A stretch of DNA of 35,789 nt. Source: Candidatus Methanoperedens sp. Lineage in GTDB: Archaea > Halobacteriota > Methanosarcinia > Methanosarcinales > Methanoperedenaceae. Where the stretch lies: NCBI GenBank assembly GCA_023249105.1, contig JAHFDG010000041.1, positions 1 through 35,789 of the forward strand, given 5' to 3'. Below the pieces are notes generated by a model, which saw nothing but the letters and a program-made list of their open reading frames with translations, was not told where the DNA came from and did not search any database. A program made the translations under genes and the position numbers. Below, piece after piece: positions 1 through 7,987 of the stretch; the first letter of the stretch is position 1, and each line of letters opens with the position of its first letter.

Positions 1-42
1 TACTTTCATTATATCGACATTTTCTATTTCCAATTTCCGCAT
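1..42 (-). CDS. Start of an unknown protein, cut by the window edge
   Basis: A reading frame opens at an ATG (positions 42-40 on the minus strand) and stays open to the window edge; the first residues read MRKLEIENVDIMKV. A GAGGTG ribosome binding site lies four bases upstream, which is what supports a real start. Only 14 residues are visible, so no function can be given. The upstream region has an inverted repeat over a TATA-like run (59-73), which would suit a regulated or self-regulated gene, but that is inference. Confidence 0.4.
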   Translation of the reverse strand, partial: MRKLEIENVDIMKV

Positions 43-58
43 AATACACCTCAGTTAT

Positions 59-73
59 CTATATAGTATATAG
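59..73. promoter_or_regulatory. Inverted repeat over a TATA-like sequence
   Basis: CTATATA-G-TATATAG is a perfect 7-bp inverted repeat with a one-base centre. It sits about 17 bases upstream of the start of the partial minus-strand gene (ATG at 42). It is AT-only apart from its ends and centre, so it could be a TATA element, an operator over the TATA element, or chance in an AT-rich spacer. Confidence 0.35.
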
Positions 74-131
74 ACCAAGGTATATTAATTTATGCGCAAT
101 TACTTATGACGCTGTGTATAGTTCACGGTTT

Positions 132-455
132 TTAATGTCCTCCCCCACTTAAATTCAAACCCACAACACCTGTTATAATCAGACCAATCGAAAGAATCTT
201 TATAACAGTAGATGGCTCTTTGAAATAAAAAATTCCTATTAATGCTATCAGAACTGTTCCAAGACCAGACCATACCGCATAAGCCACACTTACATCAACC
301 TTTTTAAGAGCTAATGTTAGTGAAATCAGACTGAGTATATAAAAAATGAACATTACTATGGATGGCAACGTCTTTGTAAAACCTTGGGACAATTTCATAG
401 AAGTAGTACCAGAAACTTCCAAGATTATTGCTAATAGTAGATAAAACCAACTCAT
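132..455 (-). CDS. Small multidrug resistance (SMR) family efflux protein, EmrE/Qac type
   Basis: This 107-residue protein has four predicted membrane helices and matches the SMR family in length and pattern. SMR proteins work as dual-topology dimers that exchange protons for cationic drugs or quaternary compounds. The essential membrane glutamate is E13 in helix 1, followed by GTTSMKLSQGF, which resembles the EmrE/Qac subtype more than the Gdx/SugE guanidinium exporters. The aromatic substrate-site residues are present in AYAVWSGLG (Y59, W62). The start has a strong AGGAGGT five bases upstream. It lies 138 bp downstream of mfnB on the same strand, with its own probable promoter and a palindrome (516-536) between. 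The real substrate is unknown. Confidence 0.88.
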   Translation of the reverse strand: MSWFYLLLAIILEVSGTTSMKLSQGFTKTLPSIVMFIFYILSLISLTLALKKVDVSVAYAVWSGLGTVLIALIGIFYFKEPSTVIKILSIGLIITGVVGLNLSGGGH

Positions 456-515
456 TTAATACCTCCTTTCATTTATTGATGTTTTCTTAATATTAAAAAT
501 AATGGCTGGGTAAGT

Positions 516-536
516 ACGGTGTTCCGGAACTGCCGT
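516..536. promoter_or_regulatory. GTTCCGGAAC palindrome between mfnB and the SMR gene
   Basis: A perfect 10-bp palindrome (GTTCCGGAAC, 521-530) has imperfect GC-rich arms (ACGGT / TGCCGT) on each side. On the minus strand it lies downstream of mfnB and about 60 bases upstream of the SMR exporter start, just before an AT-rich stretch that could hold a TATA box. It could be an operator for the exporter or a hairpin at the end of the mfnB transcript; no T-run follows, which favours an operator. Confidence 0.4.
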
Positions 537-593
537 GATTCTTATTACCATCTGAATTAACTTGGGATGAAATTTCCAGAAGCTTGATAAATA

Positions 594-1295
594 TTACAGG
601 CAAATCTCGGTTTTTAACCGCTCAACCAGTTCACGTTTGATAGCAGAATTCCTGTCCCCGCCGCACACGCAGCCCCTGACCCCGATAATATCCGGCCATA
701 TGCGCTTTAAAGCAGGAATATCTTTGAATTTGATTGTGCCCGCTATTGCTGTTTGAAGTCCTCTTTCTTTTGCAGCCTTCACAAAATCTATCAATTCCTG
801 CTCTGTCAGGAATTCAAAAGTGGAACGCCCGTCCTTGATGCCTGTGTCCATCATCACAACATCAACACCCGCCTGTTCCCCAACCTCAGGAAGCTCGGAC
901 AGCGATATGGAATTGATTCTCCTGTAATCCGAATAGCCTGAAGCCACGACTTTTTTATTCTTGTCATAGTCTTTGACAGAGCGGACGATATTTGTAAGCA
1001 TATCAAGCGCCTGCTCCTTTGTCTGGATATCGTATAATCCCACCTTGATGTATTCGGCGCCTGCGACAGCCGCTCCGAGCGCCGCAAGCGAAGCTGTCCC
1101 GGGCTTATAGTTAAAATCGCCTATTGTCGCGCTTACAGGTATATTCCCTGCTGCCTTTTTGACGGCTTTTATCATCCATGGGAAATTGGCGCCGAGTGAG
1201 CCTTCTTTCGGGTTCTTCACATCTATGATATCAGCGCCGCCGAGTTTACAGATTTTTGCCTCTTCAACATTAATTGGGCTTACGAGCAATTTCAT
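594..1295 (-). CDS. mfnB: (5-formylfuran-3-yl)methyl phosphate synthase (methanofuran biosynthesis)
   Basis: The 233-residue protein matches MfnB (formerly DUF556), which condenses two glyceraldehyde-3-phosphate molecules into 4-(hydroxymethyl)-2-furancarboxaldehyde phosphate, the furan precursor of methanofuran, the C1 carrier of methanogens and methanotrophic archaea. It is a cytoplasmic TIM barrel. The Schiff-base lysine is K27 in DVKNPKEGSLG, and the second family lysine is K154 in MDTGIKDGR, next to the positions known from the Methanocaldococcus enzyme (K27, K155). K84 in YIKVGLYD is also conserved. No Shine-Dalgarno is seen before the ATG, so the mRNA may be leaderless. It is divergent from a HisA-like gene with only 34 bp between the starts. 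Confidence 0.93.
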   Translation of the reverse strand: MKLLVSPINVEEAKICKLGGADIIDVKNPKEGSLGANFPWMIKAVKKAAGNIPVSATIGDFNYKPGTASLAALGAAVAGAEYIKVGLYDIQTKEQALDMLTNIVRSVKDYDKNKKVVASGYSDYRRINSISLSELPEVGEQAGVDVVMMDTGIKDGRSTFEFLTEQELIDFVKAAKERGLQTAIAGTIKFKDIPALKRIWPDIIGVRGCVCGGDRNSAIKRELVERLKTEICL

Positions 1296-1329
1296 AACAA
1301 TTAAACCAGATAACTACTCTTATACATTT

Positions 1330-2025
1330 ATGTTTCGAATTATTTTCGTGCTGGACATTCTAAATGGTAATGCCGTCCATGCTGTAAGGGGAGAGAGGGC
1401 GAAGTACCTGCCTGTAAAGGGAAGCGTGGTATGCGGTTCATCAGCTCCTGTTGATATAATATCAACGGTTATGCCGAAGGAGGTATATATCGCTGACCTT
1501 GACTATTTGCAGCATCTCGGGGATAATTTTGGGTTGATTGGGGAAATATCGGAAATGACGAGAACCATGGTGGATATCGGCCCTGAAAACATGGATGATG
1601 TCGAAAAATGCGCCAGAATTGCAGATACGGTAATAATTGGCACGGAAACCGCTTCTCTTGACCTGATAGCCGCCGCAGCAGAACGATTTCCCGGAAGGAT
1701 TAACGTGAGCATCGACATGAAAAACGGCGTGGTGCTGACAAAAGACAGGAAACTTGAAATGAAGCCAGGAAAACTTGTGAAGAAGTTGAACGAATATGAC
1801 ATCAAGGATATTATCATCCTTGAGCTGAATAAAGTCGGCACAAGCGCTGGAATCGATGTGGATTTTCTAAAAGAAATCGCCGCGTCTTCCCATCATAATA
1901 TTCTTGCCGGTGGCGGAATCAGGGATATGGATGATATCCATGCTCTTGAAAAAATTGGTGTCAGCGGCGCGCTTGTGGCAACGGCCGTGCATGACGGGAA
2001 GATACCTGTTGAACTTATTCATTAA
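1330..2025 (+). CDS. HisA/HisF-related TIM barrel protein
   Basis: A 231-residue TIM barrel protein resembling the HisA/HisF family: N-terminal IIFVLDILNGNAVHAVRGER, central IGTETAS, and the C-terminal phosphate-binding signature ILAGGGIRDMDD. True HisA acts on ProFAR in histidine synthesis; archaeal relatives of this length often form a separate group with no proven reaction. Its place next to mfnB, sharing a 34-bp divergent promoter region, suggests a link to methanofuran or related C1-cofactor metabolism, but that is inference. The frame stays open further upstream into mfnB, yet the ATG at 1330 fits the start of the barrel. Its 3' end overlaps the convergent DUF1284 gene by 11 bp. Confidence 0.8.
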   Translation: MFRIIFVLDILNGNAVHAVRGERAKYLPVKGSVVCGSSAPVDIISTVMPKEVYIADLDYLQHLGDNFGLIGEISEMTRTMVDIGPENMDDVEKCARIADTVIIGTETASLDLIAAAAERFPGRINVSIDMKNGVVLTKDRKLEMKPGKLVKKLNEYDIKDIIILELNKVGTSAGIDVDFLKEIAASSHHNILAGGGIRDMDDIHALEKIGVSGALVATAVHDGKIPVELIH

Positions 2026-2380
2026 AACATACTTCCAGATATCCGCAGTCCAGACAAAACAAGGCTTTCCACTCGTCCAGAATTCCAGGCAATTTAGCAG
2101 AAATAATCTTCCAGTCAACTATCTCGCCGGGTTTGAACCTCAATAGCCTGAGAGCTTCCCTGTCCTGGAGTAATATTTTTTCATCTGTGTAGTCGCTGTT
2201 TGCGCATTTGTTATCTTCCAGATAAGGACATCTGGCGCAGACGTCGTCGGGTCCCACTACTATTTCCACTTTTTCTTTACCGATGACTGAATAAATGTTC
2301 CTGATGAATTCCTCTGAGTAGCCCTCTCCCCTGAAAAAATTAAGGCAGATGAGATGATGACCACGGAGTTTTGCTTTCAT
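2015..2380 (-). CDS. DUF1284 family cysteine-rich protein
   Basis: This 121-residue protein begins KAKLRGHHLICLNFF, typical of DUF1284. It has seven cysteines: C12, a CARCPYLEDNKC group (C48, C51, C59), and CLDCGYLEVC near the C-terminus (C108, C111, C117). The spacing suggests metal or Fe-S binding. The family has no established function. It is convergent with the HisA-like gene, overlapping by 11 bp, and the 130-bp region upstream holds only promoter-like AT-rich sequence shared with the toxin-antitoxin genes that run the other way. Confidence 0.75.
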   Translation of the reverse strand: MKAKLRGHHLICLNFFRGEGYSEEFIRNIYSVIGKEKVEIVVGPDDVCARCPYLEDNKCANSDYTDEKILLQDREALRLLRFKPGEIVDWKIISAKLPGILDEWKALFCLDCGYLEVCFNE

Positions 2381-2480
2381 TGATGACCACGTAGAGAATT
2401 TAATCGCATGTTATCGTGGTGTGATTAGTACTTTCCATTGTTTATGAACATTTTGATATGAGAAGCCTTGCACATACTAA

Positions 2481-2517
2481 ACATTTATAAATATCCAAGC
2501 CCTTAGTTTAAGTGGTG
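2481..2517 (+). promoter_or_regulatory. TATA box and leaderless start of the AbrB/PIN pair
   Basis: A good TATA element (TTTATAAATA, about 2483-2492) lies roughly 25 bases before the GTG start at 2512. In archaea transcription starts about 25 bases after the TATA centre, so the mRNA would begin at or near the start codon. No Shine-Dalgarno is visible, which supports leaderless translation. Confidence 0.55.
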
Positions 2518-2748
2518 TTTACAGTGGAAGTTTCTCATAGCAGGATAAATCAAAATAAACAGATTAAAATTCCCGACAAAATCCTGGATATGCTGGGCCT
2601 AAAATCCGGAGAAGAAATAAGAATGACGGTTGTCAATAAGAAATTGATAGTAGAGCCGTCAGCTGACCCTGTAGACGAACTCTCTGGAATAATCGAAATC
2701 AAGCAGAGCGAAGCTGACAAACTTATAGAATCTGAAGAGTGGTATTGA
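2512..2748 (+). CDS. AbrB/MazE-like (SpoVT-AbrB fold) antitoxin
   Basis: A 78-residue protein whose N-terminal half is an AbrB-type swapped-hairpin DNA-binding domain: NKQIKIPDKILDMLGLKSGEEIRM, followed by KKLIVEPS. The acidic C-terminal tail (ELSGIIEIKQSEADKLIESEEW) would wrap the toxin. Such antitoxins neutralise the PIN nuclease encoded next to them and repress their own promoter. The next start is one base beyond the stop, so the two genes are co-transcribed. GTG at 2512 was chosen because of the TATA spacing; GTG codons at 2515 and 2524 are alternatives. Confidence 0.82.
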   Translation: MVFTVEVSHSRINQNKQIKIPDKILDMLGLKSGEEIRMTVVNKKLIVEPSADPVDELSGIIEIKQSEADKLIESEEWY

Positions 2749-2749
2749 T

Positions 2750-3244
2750 TTGTCTCTATCTATGGTTCCAAAAGGAACAAACGTGTTTATTGATGCCAGC
2801 GTATTTCTTTTTGTTGCGTTGAAGCAGAAACATCTTGAAGAAAGCAAAGATTTTTTGAAGAGGATAAATAAAAAAGAAATAAATGGTTTTGTATCCATTG
2901 TTGTTCTTGATGAGGTTCTTTTTAAACTTATTCAGGCTGAAGCGTCGGTTAAATTTAACATTCCACTGAGTTCAACGGTGCAATTCTTAAAAATGAACCC
3001 TGATAAAATCCAGGAGTTAACAAGATGCTGGGATGCTCTGAACAAGATTCTATCATTAAATATCACTATTCTTGATGTGCCTTGTGATTTCCAACTCGTC
3101 ATGAATACCTGCCGGGAACATAAGTTACTGACACGTGATGCGCTGCATGTTTCGGTGATGAAAACTCATGGGATAACGCATATAGCAACCGATGATGGCG
3201 ATTTCAAAAGAGTGTCGGAAATAACCGTCTGGATGCCCTCCTGA
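2750..3244 (+). CDS. PIN-domain ribonuclease toxin, VapC type
   Basis: This protein of about 164 residues carries the PIN metal-binding acidic set: D15 in VFIDASVF, a glutamate in VVLDEVLFKL, and aspartates in LLTRDALHVSVM and IATDDGDF. PIN toxins are Mg-dependent RNases that cut tRNA or rRNA. With the AbrB-like antitoxin directly upstream it forms a type II toxin-antitoxin pair. The start is uncertain: TTG at 2750 follows the antitoxin stop by one base, but ATG at 2762 is a better codon and still leaves the whole PIN core. All key acidic residues are intact, so the toxin looks functional. Confidence 0.85.
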   Translation: MSLSMVPKGTNVFIDASVFLFVALKQKHLEESKDFLKRINKKEINGFVSIVVLDEVLFKLIQAEASVKFNIPLSSTVQFLKMNPDKIQELTRCWDALNKILSLNITILDVPCDFQLVMNTCREHKLLTRDALHVSVMKTHGITHIATDDGDFKRVSEITVWMPS

Positions 3245-3287
3245 TAGTGAACCGATAAACTCACCTATTTTGCATTTGCTAAACTTT

Positions 3288-3335
3288 GCACCCTTCGCGG
3301 TGAGTTCCCATCTGCGTTCATCTGCGGTTTCTATT
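3288..3335. repeat. Possible interspersed repeat fragment (ATCTGCGTTCATCTGCGGTT type)
   Basis: The spacer before the NAPRT gene contains the phrase CATCTGCGTTCATCTGCGGT, with an internal CATCTGCG direct repeat nine bases apart. From memory, similar wording recurs as an intergenic repeat in diverse prokaryotic genomes. Only one copy is present in this window, so its repeat status cannot be shown here. Confidence 0.25.
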
Positions 3336-3381
3336 TTTTTCAGAAACTTTTAATTATCCATCCATCCCATGACTTCATTAT

Positions 3382-4737
3382 ATGACCGAAGCACTCCGCA
3401 CCGACCTCTACCAGCTTACCATGATGCAGGCATACTGGAAATCCGGGCACAATCCTGAGGCAACATTCGATTATTTTGTGAGGAAAATACCCTTCGGCTC
3501 ATATCTTATAACAGCAGGGCTGACCTATGTCCTTGACTACATCGAGAACCTGCGCTTTGAGGACGATGACATCGAATACCTCCTGACCCAGGGTTTTGAT
3601 TCCGAATTTCTTGAGCAACTCCGGGAGTTCAGGTTCACTGGCGACATCTTTGCCATGCCAGAGGGCAGCATCGCTTTCCCACTTGAACCCATAATTCGGG
3701 TAACCGCCCCCATAATCGAAGCCCAGCTCATCGAAACCTTCCTGCTTAACAAGATGAACTTCTCAACCCTGATAGCCACCAAAGCCTCACGCGTGGTCCA
3801 TGCCGCAAAAGGCAGGGCGATAGCTGAATTCGGGCTTCGCCGGGCGCAGGGGGACGGGCATCTTGAGGCAACGCGGGCCACATACATCGGCGGGTGCGCC
3901 TCCACGTCCAACGTAATGGCAGGAAAAAAACTGGGCATCCCAGTATCCGGCACGATGGCGCATTCGTTCGTTACGAGTTTTGACCATGAGATTGACTCCT
4001 ACCGCGCTTATGCCGATGCTTTTCCGAAACGATGCTTCCTGCTCATAGATACCTATAACAGCATAGAAGGCGCGAAAAAAGCCGTAATCGTGGGAAAGGA
4101 GCTTGAAATGAAAGGGGAGAGGCTTCTCGGAGTGCGGCTTGACAGCGGGGATTTGGCTCTTCTTTCAAAAGAGGTGCGCAGGATACTTGACGGGGCGGGA
4201 CTTGATTATGCCAAAATAGTAGCAAGCGGCGACCTCAATGAATGGAAGATAGAGGAGCTAATGAACAAAGGCGCAAAAATCGATATGTTCGGCGTGGGCA
4301 CTGAGCTTATCACGGGCCGCCCCACACCGGCGCTGGATGGTATTTACAAGCTCTCTGATGTCGTGGAACGGGGCAGGCATATCCCAAAGATGAAACTTTC
4401 TGAAGAGACCGTAAAAGCCACGCTTCCCGGTAAAAAACGTGTGTGGCGCTTCTTCGAGGATGGGAAGTTCAAAAAGGATATCATATCGCTGGAGGATGAG
4501 CTCATTGATAATGCAACTCCTTTGCTGGAACAGGTTGTTAAAAACGGGAAAATCATCTGCAAAAGACCCTCACTTGATGAGATAAGGCAGAAGGCGGCAG
4601 ATAATTTCTCAAATTTACATGATAAATACAAAAAACTTGAAGGCGCACCCGTATATCCTGTTGAGTTCAGCGCCGGGCTGGTAGCTCTTCGGGAAAATAT
4701 TATTGAAAAAATTAAAAGAGAAGAGATACAAGAATAA
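3382..4737 (+). CDS. pncB: Nicotinate phosphoribosyltransferase
   Basis: A 451-residue enzyme that makes nicotinate mononucleotide from nicotinate and PRPP in the NAD salvage (Preiss-Handler) route. The N-terminus TDLYQLTMMQAYW is a family signature; H194 in SGTMAHSFVTSF fits the conserved His near the active site that is phosphorylated in family members; LGVRLDSGDLA and MFGVGTELITG form the phosphoribosyl-binding barrel strands. The length matches the archaeal/long-form NAPRTs. There is no clear Shine-Dalgarno, and an AT-rich TATA-like stretch about 30 bases upstream suggests a short or absent leader. An ADP-ribosylglycohydrolase gene follows after 7 bp, probably in the same operon. Confidence 0.92.
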   Translation: MTEALRTDLYQLTMMQAYWKSGHNPEATFDYFVRKIPFGSYLITAGLTYVLDYIENLRFEDDDIEYLLTQGFDSEFLEQLREFRFTGDIFAMPEGSIAFPLEPIIRVTAPIIEAQLIETFLLNKMNFSTLIATKASRVVHAAKGRAIAEFGLRRAQGDGHLEATRATYIGGCASTSNVMAGKKLGIPVSGTMAHSFVTSFDHEIDSYRAYADAFPKRCFLLIDTYNSIEGAKKAVIVGKELEMKGERLLGVRLDSGDLALLSKEVRRILDGAGLDYAKIVASGDLNEWKIEELMNKGAKIDMFGVGTELITGRPTPALDGIYKLSDVVERGRHIPKMKLSEETVKATLPGKKRVWRFFEDGKFKKDIISLEDELIDNATPLLEQVVKNGKIICKRPSLDEIRQKAADNFSNLHDKYKKLEGAPVYPVEFSAGLVALRENIIEKIKREEIQE

Positions 4738-4744
4738 AATTGTG

Positions 4745-5698
4745 ATGAATCCACCTGACCGATTAAAAAAGAAATATTTGGGATGCATGCTCGGTGCCGC
4801 TATCGGTGATGCGCTCGGGAAACAGAATGAAGGGTTGAACAGGAAAGACATTCTTGGCATGGGTATTGTCACGGATTACGGTAAAGCCCGACCAGGATGT
4901 CCGGGGGAAAAACTCAGGGCAGGGCAATATACAGATGACACCGAGCAGATGCTTGTGCTTGCGCAATCATTAATTGAATGCAATGGACTCGATGCCGGGG
5001 ATTTTGCAGGAAGGATAACGAAGTGGGGAACAGATGCCCAAAATGACCCTGTAAGGAAATCCCTTGTAGGTCCTTCAAGTTCTGCCGCCATTTCGCGATT
5101 GAATTCGGGAATTACATGGAAAGAGTCGGGAAGCGAAGTACCATCCTGCGGTTCTGCCATGAGAGCCGCGCCTATTGGTCTTTTTTATAATACGCTTGAC
5201 GAAATCGAATCAAAAGCAGCCCTTTCATCCATACCCACGCATAACAGCAAAGGCGCAATCGCAGGAGCGGTGGCGGTCGCTGTCGCTGTAAGATGCGCAC
5301 TTTGGGAGAAAGATTGCTTTGAAATCATAAAAGAGACTACGGGCAGGACTTCAAAATATGATATGGCTCTTGCAAAAAAAATAGAACTTTCATTTGGGAA
5401 GAAAGATGTTGAACCTGATAAAGTATTTGAAGAATTTTGCACATCGTATATGGTATATGACACCGTTCCATGCGCTTTTTACTGTTTCCTGCGGCATTTT
5501 GAAGCTCCTGAAAATGCGATACTCGAAGCGGTGAATGCTGGCGGAGATACGGATTCCATTGCCTGTATAACAGGCTCGTTGTGCGGGGCTTTGCACGGGG
5601 TTGATGCATTGCCGGAGAAGTGGCTAAATGGGCTTGAAAACAGGGAAATGATAGAACACCTTTCCAATACGATTTTTGAGAAAAAGCAAAGGTCTTAA
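4745..5698 (+). CDS. ADP-ribosylglycohydrolase (DraG/ARH family)
   Basis: This 317-residue protein has the metal-binding signatures of the family: GAAIGDALG near the start, TDDT at 63-66 (GQYTDDTEQML), and GGDTDSIACITG near the C-terminus, which together hold two Mg ions. Members remove ADP-ribose from proteins, nucleic acids or small ADP-ribosyl compounds. The ATG at 4745 was chosen, 7 bp after the NAPRT stop; the frame also runs upstream from a TTG inside the NAPRT gene, which would add 14 lysine-rich residues with no family match. Pairing with NAPRT suggests recycling of ADP-ribose or NAD breakdown products. The exact substrate cannot be read from the sequence. Confidence 0.88.
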   Translation: MNPPDRLKKKYLGCMLGAAIGDALGKQNEGLNRKDILGMGIVTDYGKARPGCPGEKLRAGQYTDDTEQMLVLAQSLIECNGLDAGDFAGRITKWGTDAQNDPVRKSLVGPSSSAAISRLNSGITWKESGSEVPSCGSAMRAAPIGLFYNTLDEIESKAALSSIPTHNSKGAIAGAVAVAVAVRCALWEKDCFEIIKETTGRTSKYDMALAKKIELSFGKKDVEPDKVFEEFCTSYMVYDTVPCAFYCFLRHFEAPENAILEAVNAGGDTDSIACITGSLCGALHGVDALPEKWLNGLENREMIEHLSNTIFEKKQRS

Positions 5699-5791
5699 AA
5701 AATTATATAAGTCCAACAGTACTTCCGAAATGCCCTACTTCCGAATGACAGAAAAATTACAAGCTTAAAAGTATAATTAGAGATTGTCGGA

Positions 5792-5860
5792 TTACCACTT
5801 AATTTCATCCTCGTAAATCGCAGGTATCGCTTCTTCCATGAATATATTATTATAACTCAT
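5792..5860 (-). pseudogene. Tiny ORF, possible remnant of a DUF104-like antitoxin
   Basis: In the 390-bp gap before the signalling cluster a minus-strand ORF encodes 22 residues, MSYNNIFMEEAIPAIYEDEI plus KW. The piece PAIYED resembles the opening of small DUF104-type antitoxins (consensus about EAIYENGVFKPL), but the frame stops at once. No toxin is nearby. It may be a remnant or chance. The rest of 5699-6087 holds AT-rich sequence, a short direct repeat (TACTTCCGAA, near 5719 and 5738) and a TATA-like CCATATAAAAATATAC at about 5938-5953 that probably drives the signalling genes. Confidence 0.2.
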
Positions 5861-6087
5861 AGTATTTCATTCTTGTTTTGGTGATTTTCAGCGGCGGATT
5901 ATACGTTGAAAGTACGAAATAAATTTAAACCATGCCCACCATATAAAAATATACAGCATAAACTGATGAATGGGGAAAAACGTGCAATTCTCATCAGGAT
6001 TATGTAACATATCCGCGGTGGAGAGTGAAAGAATTGATGGGTACCGAACGCATGGGGGCAGCGGCAATAAAGCTGGGAGGTAGCAAT

Positions 6088-7974
6088 ATGATGGCTATTA
6101 ACAGGCGTCATTCCAGCCGTCTTTTCGTATTCCTCATCCTCTCGTTGCTCCTGGCAAGCTTCACCCTTCAAATACCGCCCGCCCTTGCAGCCCCGGATGA
6201 TAAAGAAGTCATTGCAGGCGTCCCCGCGAACTTCCCGCCCCAGTATCAGGTGGATGCAAAAACTGGTAAGCCCTACGGATTTGCCATCGATGTCATGGAC
6301 GAGATTGCGAGGCGCAGTGGAATAAAAGTAAGATATGTTGTGTATGGCAACTGGTCTGGTGTCACAGCGGCATTAAAAAAGGGGGAGATCGATGTAGTAC
6401 CCAACTTTGGTATCACTGATGAGAGAAAGAAATATACTGATTTTACCGCGCCTGTTGAAACCTTCCAAATAAAAATTTTCGTGCGCAGCACCACTGAGGA
6501 TATTAATAGCATCGATGACCTGGCGGGACGCAAAGTAGCAGTCGTCTCTGAGAACCAGGGATACGTTATCATGAAAGAGCGCGGCGGGACGGAGCTGCTG
6601 GTCTATGATTCCATGGAAGAGGCGCTTATGGCTCTTATTTCAGGAAATGCCGACGCCATGGTTTATCCTGAGGCGCCGCTTTTACTGGTCGCCCGCCAGT
6701 CTGGTCTTGAAGACCACATCAAAACAACCGGAGAGTCGCTTGCTGAAATCAAGCGCTCCATTGGCGTAAGAAAAGGGCAGCCTGAACTGTATAATAAACT
6801 TGACGAAACTGTAAAAGCCTTTATACTGACGCCGGAATACGAGAAGCTCTACCAGAAATGGTACGGCAAGCCCAAGCCATTCTGGAATACGGAGCGGGTG
6901 CTGGCTGCCGTGGGAATCGCAATTATCCTTGCCGCCGTCATATTTTTTGTACTCCATTACTTTTCAGTTCTCCGCCTGAATAAAAAGCTGGCAGATACCC
7001 TGGCACAGCTTGAAACGTCAGAAAAATCACTGCGGGAGAGCGAGGAGCGTTACCGCATGCTCGTGGATAATAGCATGGATGCGGTACTGCTTACTGCCCC
7101 GGACGGTAGTATTCTCTCAGCCAATCCCACAGCCTGCCGTATGTTCGGGCGTACGGAAGAAGAGATATGCCAGGGCGGCAGGGCAGGAATAGTTGATGTG
7201 ACAGATCCCCGGCTACCTGTCATGCTGGAAGAACGAGCCCGCACAGGGAAATTTAAAGGAGAACTTACTTTAATTCGCAAAGATGGAACCAAATTCCCTG
7301 GCGAGATTACTACAGCAATTTTCAAAGATAAGGATGGACTTGACAGGACAAGTATGATTATCCGTGACATCACCGAACGCAAGCGGGCTGAGGAGGCATT
7401 GCGGAAAAGTGAAATGTATTATCGCTCGTTGTTCGAGAACATGGTTGAGGGATTTGCCTATTGCAGGATGCTTTTTGAGAACGACGAACCGCAGGACTTC
7501 ATATATCTCAATGTCAACAGAGCATTTGAAGAATTGACCGGATTGAATAATGTCGTAGGGAAAAAAGTTACCGAGGTAATCCCCGGAATAAGAGAGTCTA
7601 ATCCTGAACTGTTCGAAATATATGGCAGGGTGGCTTTGAGCGGCATGCCGGAGAGGTTTGAGAGTCACTCGGAATCTTTCGGAGGTTGGTTATCAGTCTC
7701 AGTGTATAGTCCGGAAAAAGGATACTTTATTGCCGTATTTGACAACATCACCGAGCGCAAGCTGGCAGAGGAGGAACTGAAGAAGCACCGCGAGCACCTT
7801 GAAGAGATGGTGAAGGAGCGGACTGCGGAACTGGAAAAGAAGACCACAGAACTTGAGCGTATGAACAGGCTCTTTGTTGGCAGGGAACTGCGCATGGTGG
7901 AGCTTAAACAGAAAATTGCAGAACTTGAAAAGGAAATTGGGGATATGAATAACCTCTTAAAAGCTGAAAAATAG
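6088..7974 (+). CDS. Membrane receptor: periplasmic solute-binding domain (SBP_bac_3), TM helix, two PAS domains, no kinase
   Basis: This 628-residue protein begins with a signal sequence (RRHSSR, then a hydrophobic run, cleavage near ALA-A at about 34), a family-3 solute-binding domain at about 39-262 (FAIDVMDEIARRSG, DVVPNFGITDERKKYTDFTAP), a membrane helix at about 271-296, PAS domains at about 321-435 and 442-558 (each ending in ITERK.AEE), and a coiled coil to the C-terminus. There is no histidine kinase or other output domain. ATG 6088 was chosen because GGGAGGT lies five bases upstream and the signal peptide starts there; a GTG at 6025 is in frame but would bury the signal sequence. 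It probably passes a ligand signal by contact to the kinases encoded downstream, the first 13 bp away. The ligand is unknown; amino-acid-like molecules are typical of the domain. Confidence 0.85.
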   Translation: MMAINRRHSSRLFVFLILSLLLASFTLQIPPALAAPDDKEVIAGVPANFPPQYQVDAKTGKPYGFAIDVMDEIARRSGIKVRYVVYGNWSGVTAALKKGEIDVVPNFGITDERKKYTDFTAPVETFQIKIFVRSTTEDINSIDDLAGRKVAVVSENQGYVIMKERGGTELLVYDSMEEALMALISGNADAMVYPEAPLLLVARQSGLEDHIKTTGESLAEIKRSIGVRKGQPELYNKLDETVKAFILTPEYEKLYQKWYGKPKPFWNTERVLAAVGIAIILAAVIFFVLHYFSVLRLNKKLADTLAQLETSEKSLRESEERYRMLVDNSMDAVLLTAPDGSILSANPTACRMFGRTEEEICQGGRAGIVDVTDPRLPVMLEERARTGKFKGELTLIRKDGTKFPGEITTAIFKDKDGLDRTSMIIRDITERKRAEEALRKSEMYYRSLFENMVEGFAYCRMLFENDEPQDFIYLNVNRAFEELTGLNNVVGKKVTEVIPGIRESNPELFEIYGRVALSGMPERFESHSESFGGWLSVSVYSPEKGYFIAVFDNITERKLAEEELKKHREHLEEMVKERTAELEKKTTELERMNRLFVGRELRMVELKQKIAELEKEIGDMNNLLKAEK

Positions 7975-7987
7975 GGAGTACAAGACC

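Noticed and set aside
3537-3953. Minus-strand open frame of 138 codons
   Set aside because: It is the antisense shadow of the NAPRT gene; its Ser- and Arg-rich composition is typical of such shadows.
4703-4744. Earlier TTG start for the ADP-ribosylglycohydrolase inside the NAPRT gene
   Set aside because: The 14 extra residues are lysine-rich and outside the family; ATG 4745 is a better codon and fits the family N-terminus.
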